Counted from the stretch's first letter, positions 7,593-16,229 are shown. The stretch is DNA of 32,639 nucleotides from an uncultured Oscillospiraceae bacterium (GCA_944387075.1 CALXDO010000034.1:1-32639); one strand, 5' to 3'. Notes: generated by a model from the letters alone, not told the origin. A program made the numbers and translations.

Positions 7593-9491
7593 TTATTCCA
7601 ATTCGAAGGCGCCGGTGTACAGCTGGTAGTACTTGCCCTTCTGAGCGATAAGGTCTTCGTGACTGCCCCGTTCGATGATGCGGCCCTGCTCCAGTACCAT
7701 GATGGCGTTGGAGTTCTTCACGGTGGAGAGCCGGTGGGCGATGACAAAGACGGTGCGGCCATACATCAGAGCGTCCATACCCTTTTGCACGATGGCCTCG
7801 GTGCGGGTGTCGATGGAGGAAGTGGCTTCGTCCATAATCATGACGGGAGGATCGGCCACAGCAGCTCGGGCAATGGCCAGCAGCTGACGCTGCCCCTGGG
7901 AGAGGTTGGCACCGTTGCTGGTGAGCATGGTGTTGTAACCATGGGGCAGACGGGTGATGAAGTCATGGGCCCCGGCCAGCTTGGCGGCGGTGATGCACTC
8001 CTCATCGGTGGCCTCCAGCTGACCGTATCGGATGTTGTCCATCACGGTGCCGGTGAACAGGTTGGTATCCTGGAGCACGATGCCCAGAGAGCGGCGCAGG
8101 TCCGCCTTGCGGATGGTCATGATGTCAATGCCATCATAGAGGATACGGCCGTTGTGAATGTCATAGAAACGGTTGATGAGATTGGTGATGGTGGTTTTGC
8201 CGGCGCCGGTGGCACCCACAAAGGCCACCTTTTGACCGGGCTTGGCAAAGAGGGTGATGTCATGGAGTACAGTCTTTTCCGGCACATAGCCAAAGTCCAC
8301 ATGCTCAAAGCGCACATCACCGGTGAGTCGGGTGTAGTGGAAGGAACCGTCCGCCTGGGGCACTTTCCAGGCCCAGACGTTGCTGCGGTAGGAAACTTCA
8401 TGGAGAGAACCATCGGCTTGTTCCTGGACGTTGACCAGGGTGACGTTGCCCTCATCCACCTCGGGCTCCTCGTCCATCAGCTCAAAAATCCGGTGGGCGC
8501 CAGCCATGCCCATGACCACCAGGTTGATCTGCTGGGACACCTGGCCGATGGTACCAGTGAACTGCTTGGTCATGTTGAGGAAGGGCACCACAATGCTGAT
8601 GCTGAAAGCCATGCCGGAGAAGCTCAGATTGGGGGCTTTGGTGACAAGAAGAATGCCGCCCACAATAGCTACCAGGGCGTAAATGACGTTGCCGGTGTTC
8701 ATCAGGATGGGCATGAGGGTGTTGGCGAAGGTGTTGGCCTGCTTGGAGTCGGACATGAGGGCGTCGTTGAGACGGTCGAAGTCGGCGCAGGTCTCCGCCT
8801 CGTGGCAGAACACCTTCACCACCTTCTGACCGTCCATCAGCTCCTCCACGAAACCTTCCACCTTGCCCAGAGACTTCTGCTGCCGCTGGAAGAAGGAGGC
8901 AGAGCGGCCGCCAATGGAGCGGGTGGCCTTTACCATGACCAGGGAGCCCAGGAGGATGACCAGACTGAGCCAGAGACTATAGTAAAGCATGATTACCAGC
9001 ACGGAAAGAATGGTAACGATCATGGACAGCAGCTGAGGGAAGCTCTGGGCCACCATCTGGCGCAGCGTATCGATGTCGTTGGTATAGTGGCTCATGATGT
9101 CGCCATGGTCGTTGGTGTCAAAGTAGCGCAGAGGCAGGTTCTGCATGCCGTCGAACATCTTCACACGCAGCTTTTTTAAGAGCCCCTGGGTAATGATAGC
9201 CATCATCTGAGTCCATACGATGGTGGAGATCAGGGCCAGGCCATACATGGTGGCCAAAATGGCCACCAGGCGAAGAATCCGGGGGGCGGCAGAGGTCCAG
9301 TCACCGGCCTGCCAGCTGCCCTCGATGACAGCAATGATCTTTTGCATGAACACGGTGGGAAGACTACCCACGATGGCACTGAACAGGATGCAGACCAGGG
9401 CGATGGGCATGAGCACGGGGAAAAACTCGAAGAGGGTGCGCATCAGGCGGACAAAGGTGCCTTTGCGATTGATGGGGGTGTTAGGCTTCAT
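7593..9491 (-). CDS. heterodimeric ABC exporter, subunit with catalytic glutamate
   Basis: This 632-residue type IV exporter half has an N-terminal domain with six membrane segments (residues about 20-330) and a C-terminal ATPase. Walker A is GATGAGKTT (426-434), Walker B VMIMDEATS with E555, and H586 lies in IAHRLS. The signature reads LSQGQ (530-534) instead of LSGGQ. A linker of about 50 residues (EVDEGNVTLVNVQEQADGSL) precedes the ATPase. Its start ATG overlaps the stop of the partner gene by 11 bases and uses the GGAGG inside it. Known: such pairs (BmrCD, LmrCD, TM287/288) export drugs, with one degenerate and one working ATP site. The substrate here is unknown. Confidence 0.9.
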   Translation of the reverse strand: MKPNTPINRKGTFVRLMRTLFEFFPVLMPIALVCILFSAIVGSLPTVFMQKIIAVIEGSWQAGDWTSAAPRILRLVAILATMYGLALISTIVWTQMMAIITQGLLKKLRVKMFDGMQNLPLRYFDTNDHGDIMSHYTNDIDTLRQMVAQSFPQLLSMIVTILSVLVIMLYYSLWLSLVILLGSLVMVKATRSIGGRSASFFQRQQKSLGKVEGFVEELMDGQKVVKVFCHEAETCADFDRLNDALMSDSKQANTFANTLMPILMNTGNVIYALVAIVGGILLVTKAPNLSFSGMAFSISIVVPFLNMTKQFTGTIGQVSQQINLVVMGMAGAHRIFELMDEEPEVDEGNVTLVNVQEQADGSLHEVSYRSNVWAWKVPQADGSFHYTRLTGDVRFEHVDFGYVPEKTVLHDITLFAKPGQKVAFVGATGAGKTTITNLINRFYDIHNGRILYDGIDIMTIRKADLRRSLGIVLQDTNLFTGTVMDNIRYGQLEATDEECITAAKLAGAHDFITRLPHGYNTMLTSNGANLSQGQRQLLAIARAAVADPPVMIMDEATSSIDTRTEAIVQKGMDALMYGRTVFVIAHRLSTVKNSNAIMVLEQGRIIERGSHEDLIAQKGKYYQLYTGAFELE

Positions 9492-11226
9492 CGTCCTGTC
9501 CTCCTTTGTTTTGAGATTCGTAGACTTCCTGATAGATGGGGCTGGACTTTATCAGTTCCTCATGGTTGCCCATGGCCACGATGCGGCCACCATCCATAAT
9601 CAGAATCCGGTCGGCGTCCTGTACAGAGGCCACACGCTGGGCTACGATGATCTTGGTGGTGTCGGGGATGAACTCCCGAAAGGCTTTGCGGATGAGGGCG
9701 TCCGTCTTGGTGTCCACGGCTGAGGTGGAGTCGTCCAGAATGAGTATCTTGGGCTTTTTCAGGAGAGCCCGGGCGATGCACAGGCGCTGCTTCTGGCCGC
9801 CGGAGACGTTGACGCCGCCCCGCTCCAGATATGTATCGTATTTGTCGGGGAAAAGCTGTATGAACTCGTCGGCCTGGGCCAGACGGCAGGCCTCCATGAG
9901 CTCCTCGTCGGTGGCGTCAGGGTTGCCCCAGCGTAGATTTTCCTTGATGGTTCCAGAGAAGAGCACATTCTTTTGCAGAACCACAGACACCGCATTGCGC
10001 AGCGTGTCCAGATCATAGTCCCGAACATCCACGCCGCCCACCCGGACGGTACCCTGGGTGGCATCATACAGACGGGGGATGAGCTGGATGAGGGAGGATT
10101 TGGAGGAGCCGGTGCCGCCCAGAATGCCCACGGTCTCGCCGGAACGGATATGCAGGTCAATCTGGGACAGGGCGTCGCGCTCAGCATCCTCAGAATACTT
10201 GAAGTCCACCCCATCAAAGTCAATGGAACCGTCGGCCACCTCCATGACGGGAGTGGCGGGGCTGGTGATGGTGCTGCACTCCTGGAGCACCTCCACGATC
10301 CGGTGGGCGGACTCGGCAGAAATGGTAATCATCACAAACACCATGGACAGCATCATCAGGCTTACAAGAATCTGAAAGCTGTAGATGAACAGGGAGGACA
10401 GCTTGCCCACGGTGAGGGCCACACCTTGGGTGCTGATGATGAAGTAAGCGCCCAGGCCCAGGATGAGGCAGGTGGCGGTGTACAGGCAGAACTGCATCAG
10501 GGGGGAGTTAAAGGCCATGATCCGTTCGGCCCGGGTGAAGTCCCGGCATACGTCCTCGGCGGCGGTGGCGAATTTTTCTTTCTCGAAATCCTCTCGCACA
10601 TAGGACTTGACCACCCGCATGGCCTGTACATTCTCCTGGATGGAGTTGTTCAGCGTGTCGTATTTGCGGAACACCTTGACAAACAGGGGATGTACCTTGC
10701 AGATGATGACGGCAAGACCAATGGCAAGCACGGGGATGGTAAACAGGAAGATAAAGGCCATGGAACCGCCCATGATAAAGGCCATGATGAAGGAAAAAAC
10801 CAACATCAGGGGGAAGCGAATGGCGCCCCGAATGATCATCATAAAGGCCATCTGTACGTTGGTCACGTCGGTGGTCATACGGGTGACCAGAGAGGAGGTG
10901 GAGAAGCGGTCAATGTTGGCAAAAGAGAACTTCTGAATGTTGTAGAACATATCTCGGCGCAGGTTTCGGGCATAGCCGGCGGACGCAGATGCGGCAGTAA
11001 TACCGGCCACACGTCCAAAATAAAGGGAAAAACCGGCCAATACAATGAGCACGACACCGTAGGTCAAAATGGTGGACAGTTCACAGTTGTTTTGAATTTC
11101 CAAAACCAAATTGGCGGTCAAGAAGGGGATGATACATTCGATGATGACTTCCAGAGTGACAAACAAGGGGGTCAATAGGGCGTCTCGTTTGTACTCTCGG
11201 ATGGATTTTGCCAGAAGCCTAATCAT
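9481..11226 (-). CDS. heterodimeric ABC exporter, degenerate-site subunit
   Basis: The 581-residue partner has a six-segment membrane domain (about 15-300) and an ATPase with Walker A GGTGSSKSS and signature VSGGQ (474-478). The catalytic Glu is replaced by Asp (LILDDST, D499) and the switch His by Gln (IVAQRVAS, Q530). Those changes are the hallmark of the non-hydrolysing subunit in BmrC- and TM287-like heterodimers, and they complement the altered signature of the other subunit. ATG 11226 follows AAAGGAG. It is transcribed first in the operon, after a leader that contains an intrinsic terminator. Confidence 0.9.
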   Translation of the reverse strand: MIRLLAKSIREYKRDALLTPLFVTLEVIIECIIPFLTANLVLEIQNNCELSTILTYGVVLIVLAGFSLYFGRVAGITAASASAGYARNLRRDMFYNIQKFSFANIDRFSTSSLVTRMTTDVTNVQMAFMMIIRGAIRFPLMLVFSFIMAFIMGGSMAFIFLFTIPVLAIGLAVIICKVHPLFVKVFRKYDTLNNSIQENVQAMRVVKSYVREDFEKEKFATAAEDVCRDFTRAERIMAFNSPLMQFCLYTATCLILGLGAYFIISTQGVALTVGKLSSLFIYSFQILVSLMMLSMVFVMITISAESAHRIVEVLQECSTITSPATPVMEVADGSIDFDGVDFKYSEDAERDALSQIDLHIRSGETVGILGGTGSSKSSLIQLIPRLYDATQGTVRVGGVDVRDYDLDTLRNAVSVVLQKNVLFSGTIKENLRWGNPDATDEELMEACRLAQADEFIQLFPDKYDTYLERGGVNVSGGQKQRLCIARALLKKPKILILDDSTSAVDTKTDALIRKAFREFIPDTTKIIVAQRVASVQDADRILIMDGGRIVAMGNHEELIKSSPIYQEVYESQNKGGQDDEA

Positions 11227-11360
11227 ACTCCGATTCTCCTTTACTGAAAGATGATTGATAAAAATACGTTATCCAGTATACACACTTTATATAAAATATG
11301 ATAGCGGCAACTCCCACAAAAAACTGCACCATGAATTGGAATCCATGCGAATTTTATCCG

Positions 11361-11398
11361 AAAAAGAGAGCAACCCGCACACTAAGTGCGGGCTGCTC
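11361..11398 (-). terminator. leader terminator (attenuator) of the ABC exporter operon
   Basis: On the minus strand GAGCAGCCCGCAC, a TTAGT loop and GTGCGGGTTGCTC form a stem of about 13 bp with one mismatch, followed by CTTTTT. It lies between the promoter at 11464-11492 and the first exporter gene at 11226, so read-through must be allowed for expression. No other minus-strand gene lies upstream that it could terminate. Confidence 0.75.
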
Positions 11399-11437
11399 AA
11401 CTTGTGGGTTCGAAACATGGAGGAAGGAGAAAAACGA

Positions 11438-11455
11438 AGTTAGCGAGAGCTAACT
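11438..11455 (-). promoter_or_regulatory. palindrome just downstream of the exporter promoter
   Basis: AGTTAGC and GCTAACT flank four bases (GAGA on the plus strand), beginning about two bases after the expected transcription start. It may be a dimer-binding operator (MarR/TetR-like size) or a 5' hairpin of the leader RNA. The regulator is not in the window. Confidence 0.5.
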
Positions 11456-11463
11456 ATGGGATA

Positions 11464-11492
11464 AATATATCATCGAAAAAGAAGGTTGTCAA
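11464..11492 (-). promoter_or_regulatory. promoter of the ABC exporter operon
   Basis: On the minus strand TTGACA (11492-11487) and TATATT (11469-11464) are 17 bases apart. Transcription would start near 11457 and yield a leader of about 230 nt before the first ATG. Confidence 0.75.
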
Positions 11493-11534
11493 GGATTTTT
11501 CAAGAAAAAACAAATGGATTATGTTGGAAAAGGG

Positions 11535-11563
11535 TTGAAATGAGAAGAATGGCATGGTATACT
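11535..11563 (+). promoter_or_regulatory. yebC promoter
   Basis: TTGAAA (11535-11540) and TATACT (11558-11563) with a 17-base spacer lie about 75 bases before yebC. Confidence 0.8.
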
Positions 11564-11637
11564 AACCTGTAAACGTGTAAAACTGCCCGACAAGACAGGC
11601 AGCGAGGAATTTATAGAACGAAGGGAACGATTTTTTC

Positions 11638-12366
11638 ATGTCCGGACATTCCAAGTGGCATAATATTCAAAAGACCAAGGGCGCAGCAGATGCCAAGCGC
11701 TCTCAGACCTTTACTAAGATTGCCCGTGAGCTGATTGTGGCAGTCAAGACCGGCGGCAGCGGCGATCCCAACAACAACTCCCGTCTGGCCACCGTTATTG
11801 CCAAGGCCCGAGCGGCTAACATGCCCAACGACAACATCAAGCGTACCATTGAAAAGGCCTTGGGTTCCGGCAACTCCAACGACTATGAGGCCATCACCTA
11901 TGAGGGATACGGCCCCAGCGGCGTGGCTGTGATCGTGGAGGCTCTGACTGATAACCGCAACCGCACCGCCTCTGAGGTGCGCCACTACTTCGACAAGTTT
12001 GGCGGCAACCTGGGTGCCACCGGTTGCGTGTCCTGGTCCTTTGACCAGAAGGGCGTGCTCATCATCGAGCGGGAGGACCTGGACGAGGACACCGTGATGA
12101 TGGATGCGCTGGACTGCGGCGCCTCCGACTTTGAGCCGGAAGAGGAGTGCTTTACCATCTACACCGATCCCGACTCCTTCGCCGATGTGGTATCTGCCAT
12201 GGAGGAGAAGGACTACACCTTCGCCTCTGCCAAGGTGGAGATGGTGCCGCAGAACTACGTCACCCTCACCGATCCTAAGGACATCCAGAACATGGAGAAG
12301 ATGATCGACATCATGGAGGACAACGACGACGTCCAGAACATCTACCACAACTGGGATCAGGAATAA
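11638..12366 (+). CDS. yebC: YebC/PmpR family protein
   Basis: The 242-residue protein begins with the family signature MSGHSKWHNIQKTKGAADAK and matches the usual length (about 240-250). Known: family members fold in three domains; some bind DNA as transcription regulators, and recent work ties the family to ribosomal translation of difficult (for example proline-rich) sequences. The ribosome site is weak (AAGGGA about 12 bases before ATG). It is monocistronic, with its own promoter upstream and a strong terminator behind. Nothing unusual is visible. Confidence 0.95.
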   Translation: MSGHSKWHNIQKTKGAADAKRSQTFTKIARELIVAVKTGGSGDPNNNSRLATVIAKARAANMPNDNIKRTIEKALGSGNSNDYEAITYEGYGPSGVAVIVEALTDNRNRTASEVRHYFDKFGGNLGATGCVSWSFDQKGVLIIEREDLDEDTVMMDALDCGASDFEPEEECFTIYTDPDSFADVVSAMEEKDYTFASAKVEMVPQNYVTLTDPKDIQNMEKMIDIMEDNDDVQNIYHNWDQE

Positions 12367-12374
12367 GAACGCCA

Positions 12375-12405
12375 ATGCCCCCTCCGGCGCAGCCGGAGGG
12401 GGCAT
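12375..12405. terminator. bidirectional terminator between yebC and proC
   Basis: ATGCCCCCTCCGGC and its exact complement form a 14-bp stem around GCA. It lies between convergent genes and should serve both, although the T-tract is weak on either side. Confidence 0.8.
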
Positions 12406-12412
12406 ATTTCAT

Positions 12413-13228
12413 TCATTGTTTACCCAGTTGCGTGTTCTTTTGATAGGCAGCCAGAACGGCCTGGATGGCGGCGTGGCGCAGTCCGTTTTCCTCCAGAGCA
12501 GCTACCCCGGCAATGGTGGAACCACCGGGGGAGCACACGGCATCCTTGAGGGCCCCGGGGTGTTGCCCTGTCTGGAGTACCATGGCGGCGGCACCCAGTA
12601 AGGTCTGGGCGGCGTACTCCATGGCCTGCTTGCGGGGGAGTCCCACCATCACCCCGCCGTCGGCCAGAGCCTCCAGGAAAGGATAGACGAAAGCGGGGCC
12701 GCATCCAGCTACTGAGGTAAAGGCATCCATATGGGATTCCTCGATGAGATCCACCCGGCCGGAGCGGGAGAGAATGTCCTTCACCGCTTGAATATGGGGT
12801 TCCGGGGTGTTGGGAGCGGCGCACAGGGCGGACATGCCCTGGCCAATCTCCACACAGGTGTTGGGCATGAGCCGCAGCAGCGGAATGTCCTGGGCTTTGA
12901 GGGGGAGAAAGGAGCGCAGGGTGTCCAAGGTTACCCCGGCTGCCACGGAGATCAACACCTTGGGGGAAGACGCTTCCAGAGCGGGGGCTAGTTGAGCCAA
13001 CACCGAGGCGAGCAGGTGGGGCTTGACACATAAAAAGATGTAGTCGGCCTGGTTTACAGCCTGGATATTATCCTGGGCCACGTGACAGCCCAATTCTTGG
13101 GCTAGCACTTGGGCCTTGGATTGGGTACGGTTGGCCAGATAGACCTGCTGGGGGCCCACACTTCGACAGGCCGCCCGGGCCAGAGCAGAGCCCATATTGC
13201 CGCAGCCAATAAAAGCAACACGAGACAT
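12413..13228 (-). CDS. proC: pyrroline-5-carboxylate reductase
   Basis: The 271-residue enzyme reduces 1-pyrroline-5-carboxylate to proline with NAD(P)H, the last step of proline synthesis. The N-terminal Rossmann motif is AFIGCGNMGSA (residues 5-15), with NRT near 33 and CVKPH near 67. The C-terminal P5CR dimerisation domain contains SVAGCGPAFVYPFLEA and the family signature around GALKDAVCSPGGSTIAGVAA. ATG 13228 follows AAGGAGG and lies only 12 bases after the leuA stop, with no terminator or promoter in the gap. It is therefore probably co-transcribed with leuA under the leucine T-box, an uncommon pairing. Confidence 0.95.
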   Translation of the reverse strand: MSRVAFIGCGNMGSALARAACRSVGPQQVYLANRTQSKAQVLAQELGCHVAQDNIQAVNQADYIFLCVKPHLLASVLAQLAPALEASSPKVLISVAAGVTLDTLRSFLPLKAQDIPLLRLMPNTCVEIGQGMSALCAAPNTPEPHIQAVKDILSRSGRVDLIEESHMDAFTSVAGCGPAFVYPFLEALADGGVMVGLPRKQAMEYAAQTLLGAAAMVLQTGQHPGALKDAVCSPGGSTIAGVAALEENGLRHAAIQAVLAAYQKNTQLGKQ

Positions 13229-13240
13229 GAGAAAACCTCC

Positions 13241-14941
13241 TTATGCCTGACGAACGTAGCGGTTGATGGCGCAGAGAATGGCCCGCAGGGAAGCCCGGCT
13301 GATGTTGTGGCTCTTACCCACGCCGAACACGTCCTGACCATTGGGGGCTTTCAGGTGGATGTAGCACACCGCCTGGGTGTCCGAACCGGAGGAGATGGCG
13401 TGCTCTTTGTAGTCCACGAATTGATAGCCGTCGATGGGGGCAACAGGCAGGTTGTGCAGGGCATTAAAGAAGGCGTCGATGGGTCCGTTGCCTTTGCCCT
13501 CCACCTGCATGGACTGACCCTTGTAGCTCACTTCGCCGGTAAACTTCACCCAACTGGCGTCTCCATGGCGGGCATTCTCCTGGAAGCTGTGTCGTTCCAG
13601 CTGATAGGTCTTGGGCACGGAGAGATACTCTTGGTCGAAGAGGTGGAAAATTTGCTCCGGCTTGAGTTCCTTCCCCACCCGGTCGGATTCCTTTTGCACC
13701 ACGGCTCCAAACTCGGCGTGCATAGCCTTGGGCAGGTCATAGCCAAAGCTCTGCTGCATGATAAAGGCGGCGCCGCCCTTGCCCGACTGGGAATTAATGC
13801 GGATGATGGGCTCATACTCCCGGCCCACGTCAGCGGGGTCAATGGGCAGATAGGGCACTTCCCACATGTCGGTGCCGCTATCCTGCATGTAGTGATAGCC
13901 CTTGTTGATGGCGTCCTGGTGACTGCCGGAGAAGGCGGTGAACACCAGCTCGCCTACATAGGGCTGACGCTCTCCAATTTTCATCTTGGTGCATCGCTCA
14001 TACATGTCGCGGATTTGGTTGATGTTGTGGAAGTCCAGCTGAGGGTCAATGCCCTGGGTCCACATGTTCATGGCAAGGGTCACCATGTCCACGTTGCCGG
14101 TGCGCTCACCGTTTCCAAACAGGGTGGCCTCCACCCGGTCAGCCCCGGCCAGCAGGCCCAACTCGGTGGTGGCCACGCCGGTGCCCCGGTCATTGTGGGG
14201 GTGCAGGGAGATGATGGCCCGTTCCCGACCGGGCAGGTTGCGGATGAAATATTCCAGCATGTCGGCAAATTGGTTGGGCATGCAGTTTTCTACGGTGGTA
14301 GGCAGGTTTAGAATGACGGGGTTTTCCGCCGTGGCGTGGAGGTGATCCAGCACGGCGGCGCAGATTTCCACAGCGTAATCCATCTCCGTGCCCATGAAGG
14401 ACTCAGGGGAGTATTCAAAGCGCAGGTTGGTGCCGCCCTCTATGACGGGCTGGGCCATTTCATAGATGAGGTCGGCGGCATCGGTGGCGATTTTGGTGAT
14501 CCCGGCGCAGTCCATCCCAAATACAACCTTGCGTTGCAGGGTAGAGGTGGAGTTGTAGAAGTGGAGAATTACATTCTTGGCCCCACGAATGGCCTCAAAG
14601 GTACGGCGAATGAGGTGCTCCCGGGCTTGCACCAGTACCTGAATGGTGACATCATCGGGGATATGGCCTCCGTCAATGAGCTCCCGGCAGATTTCAAACT
14701 CCGTCTCCGAGGCGGAGGGAAAGCCGATCTCAATTTCCTTGATCCCGATGTCCAGCAGGGTGTGGAAATACTCCAGCTTTTCCTGAAGGTTCATGGGGTC
14801 GATGAGGGCCTGATTTCCGTCCCGCAGGTCCACGGAGCACCAGATGGGGGCGTGGGTCAACACCTTGTCCGGCCAAGTGCGGTTGGTGATGGGCTGGGGT
14901 TGGAAGGGAATATACTTTTGAAAGCCTGGTTTCAAATTCAT
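13241..14941 (-). CDS. leuA: 2-isopropylmalate synthase
   Basis: The 566-residue enzyme joins acetyl-CoA and 2-ketoisovalerate, committing carbon to leucine. It is of the longer LeuA type 2. The TIM-barrel starts with the metal-binding DLRDGNQAL (about 38-46). The HPHNDRGTG and ATLFGNGERTGNVD motifs fall at about 230-265. The C-terminal LeuA dimer/allosteric domain (from about 440) contains KGNGPIDAFFNAL and ends SRASLRAILCAINRYVRQA. ATG 14941 follows GGAGGAAG. A leucine T-box lies directly upstream, and proC follows in the same operon. Feedback inhibition by leucine is expected from the C-terminal domain. Confidence 0.96.
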   Translation of the reverse strand: MNLKPGFQKYIPFQPQPITNRTWPDKVLTHAPIWCSVDLRDGNQALIDPMNLQEKLEYFHTLLDIGIKEIEIGFPSASETEFEICRELIDGGHIPDDVTIQVLVQAREHLIRRTFEAIRGAKNVILHFYNSTSTLQRKVVFGMDCAGITKIATDAADLIYEMAQPVIEGGTNLRFEYSPESFMGTEMDYAVEICAAVLDHLHATAENPVILNLPTTVENCMPNQFADMLEYFIRNLPGRERAIISLHPHNDRGTGVATTELGLLAGADRVEATLFGNGERTGNVDMVTLAMNMWTQGIDPQLDFHNINQIRDMYERCTKMKIGERQPYVGELVFTAFSGSHQDAINKGYHYMQDSGTDMWEVPYLPIDPADVGREYEPIIRINSQSGKGGAAFIMQQSFGYDLPKAMHAEFGAVVQKESDRVGKELKPEQIFHLFDQEYLSVPKTYQLERHSFQENARHGDASWVKFTGEVSYKGQSMQVEGKGNGPIDAFFNALHNLPVAPIDGYQFVDYKEHAISSGSDTQAVCYIHLKAPNGQDVFGVGKSHNISRASLRAILCAINRYVRQA

Positions 14942-14975
14942 GGGGAACTTCCTCCTTTATTCCAGTGCGGGGATG

Positions 14976-15236
14976 AAAAAACGCCCCCGACTTCCTACGT
15001 CAGGGGCGTAAAATACGCGGTACCACCCTAATTCCGTTTACAGTTGCCTGTAAACGCTCACGACCTCCAACAAGGCCTCGACCTGTAACGGGATCGCCCG
15101 TCCGCCCTTACTTCACATCGTTCGGGACGGCGGCTCCGGGGCCAGTATACACACAGGGACTTCCACCGGCTTGCACCGCCCACCGGCTCTCTGAAGAAAA
15201 TCAGCTGTGTCTTCTTCCCATCTTTGCCTTTTACTC
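14976..15236 (-). promoter_or_regulatory. T-box riboswitch, leucine type (specifier CTG)
   Basis: Read on the minus strand, the leader has the AGAGAG bulge and GGTGCAAGCC distal loop of stem I, then CGGAGC and GAACG elements. The T-box motif TTAGGGTGGTACCGCG lies at 15031-15016. A terminator follows: ACGCCCCTGAC pairs with GTCGGGGGCGT (15009-14981), then TTTTTT. Aligned with the Trp T-box on CGGAG, the specifier is CTG (15145-15143), a leucine codon that matches leuA. Low charged tRNA-Leu should turn on leuA and the attached proC. Confidence 0.92.
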
Positions 15237-15242
15237 AGTGAT

Positions 15243-15271
15243 ATTTTAGCGGAACAAAGCAGGTTTGTCAA
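15243..15271 (-). promoter_or_regulatory. promoter of the leuA-proC operon
   Basis: On the minus strand TTGACA (15271-15266) and TAAAAT (15248-15243) are separated by 17 bases. Transcription starts near 15236, just before stem I of the T-box. Confidence 0.85.
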
Positions 15272-15318
15272 GGAACAAAGGAATGGAAAAAAGATGGGAA
15301 GAAATTGTGAAAAATGTA

Positions 15319-15347
15319 TTGACAGAATGAAAAGACTATGGTAGGAT
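15319..15347 (+). promoter_or_regulatory. promoter of the serine tRNA operon
   Basis: TTGACA (15319-15324), a 17-base spacer and TAGGAT (15342-15347) lie 32 bases before the first tRNA-Ser. Confidence 0.8.
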
Positions 15348-15379
15348 AACTCTTGCATTTGGGCTGCAACCTCCTTTAC

Positions 15380-15466
15380 GGAGAGGTGTCCGAGTGGTTT
15401 AAGGAGCTAGTCTTGAAAACTAGTGACTCGAAAGGGCCGTGGGTTCGAATCCCACCCTCTCCGCCA
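15380..15466 (+). tRNA. tRNA-Ser (anticodon TGA)
   Basis: The acceptor GGAGAGG pairs with CCTCTCC, and G and an encoded CCA end the gene. The anticodon arm CTAGT-CTTGAAA-ACTAG places TGA. The long variable arm (TGACTCGAAAGGGCC region) is typical of a class II serine tRNA. It reads UCA codons and other UCN codons by wobble. Confidence 0.95.
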
Positions 15467-15493
15467 ACTTTATATTTTTCACAATTCGGATTT

Positions 15494-15585
15494 GCGGAAG
15501 TACCCAAGAGGCCGAAGGGGCTCCCCTGCTAAGGGAGTAGGCGGTCTAAAGCCGCGCGAGGGTTCAAATCCCTCCTTCCGCGCCA
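15494..15585 (+). tRNA. tRNA-Ser (anticodon GCT)
   Basis: The acceptor GCGGAAG pairs with CTTCCGC; G and CCA end the gene. The anticodon arm CTCCC-CTGCTAA-GGGAG gives GCT, reading AGC and AGU. The long variable arm GTAGGCGGTCTAAAGCCGC confirms a class II tRNA. It is 27 bases behind the other tRNA-Ser and shares its promoter. Confidence 0.95.
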
Positions 15586-15586
15586 G

Positions 15587-15630
15587 AAAAGGACCTTAAT
15601 GCTGTTGCATTGAGGTCCTTTTCTTTTTTT
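15587..15630 (+). terminator. terminator of the serine tRNA operon
   Basis: AAAAGGACCT pairs with AGGTCCTTTT around an inner AATGC/GCATT helix, and a long T-tract follows. Confidence 0.88.
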
Positions 15631-15671
15631 GTGATGCACATAGAAATTTCATGGAAATGAGGGAATAGCAG

Positions 15672-16229
15672 ATGAAGTGTCTGACGGAGCTACCGCAGGG
15701 ATATGAAAGGATGATGTCCATTGACCTGCAAAAAGATAAGAAGCTTTTTCTGATTGTGAATGGGGGAGCCCTGTTCATCATGATACTACTGATTGCGATT
15801 GGAAACATGATAGTGCCAGTCTCCAGCTTGTTTTCCGGCTGGAACTTGGCTCTTGTCCTGTTTGGCATCGTAGTATACATGGTTTTACATGAATGGGTAC
15901 ACGGTTTGTGTATGAAGTATTTCGGTTCCAAAACCGTTACATATGGATTTACTGGGGTCTATGCCTATGCAGGGAGCAGAGATTACTACAGCAAAAGAAT
16001 GTATATGGTGATTGCCTTAGCTCCGGTGGTGATTTGGGGAATCGTGTTGCTGTTGCTGAACACCATGGTGGACATGAAGTGGTTTTGGGGGATTTATTTT
16101 ATACAAATCACAAATTTGTCTGGTGCTGCCGGGGACCTCTATGTAACATGGTTGTTTTCCAGATTGCCGGAGCAGATTCTCATTCAAGATTCTGGAATTT
16201 CTATGGTAGTATACAGCGCAGCCAGGTAG
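15672..16229 (+). CDS. DUF3267 zincin-like membrane protein
   Basis: The 185-residue protein has four hydrophobic segments and a zinc-protease-like HEWVH motif (H73-E74-x-x-H77) at the start of a membrane helix, followed by GLCMKYFG. This matches the DUF3267 (putative zincin peptidase) family in layout and length. Known: the family is uncharacterised, and the motif suggests intramembrane or membrane-bound proteolysis. ATG 15672 follows GAGGGA. It lies 40 bases behind the tRNA terminator and has no partner gene. Enzymatic activity is inference. Confidence 0.85.
   Translation: MKCLTELPQGYERMMSIDLQKDKKLFLIVNGGALFIMILLIAIGNMIVPVSSLFSGWNLALVLFGIVVYMVLHEWVHGLCMKYFGSKTVTYGFTGVYAYAGSRDYYSKRMYMVIALAPVVIWGIVLLLLNTMVDMKWFWGIYFIQITNLSGAAGDLYVTWLFSRLPEQILIQDSGISMVVYSAAR

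Noticed and set aside
7515..9179. Long plus-strand frame (554 codons) rich in His, Gly and Val
   Set aside because: It is antisense to a clear ABC exporter gene; the composition is the typical reverse-complement shadow of a GC-rich gene and it has no ribosome site.
9973..11178. Plus-strand frame of 401 codons
   Set aside because: Antisense shadow of the second ABC exporter gene, with low-complexity His/Gly/Asp composition.
11255..11443. Plus-strand frame of 62 codons upstream of yebC
   Set aside because: It runs through the exporter leader terminator and palindrome, has no ribosome site and no protein-like pattern.
13109..14311. Plus-strand frame of 400 codons
   Set aside because: Antisense to leuA and proC; no family features.
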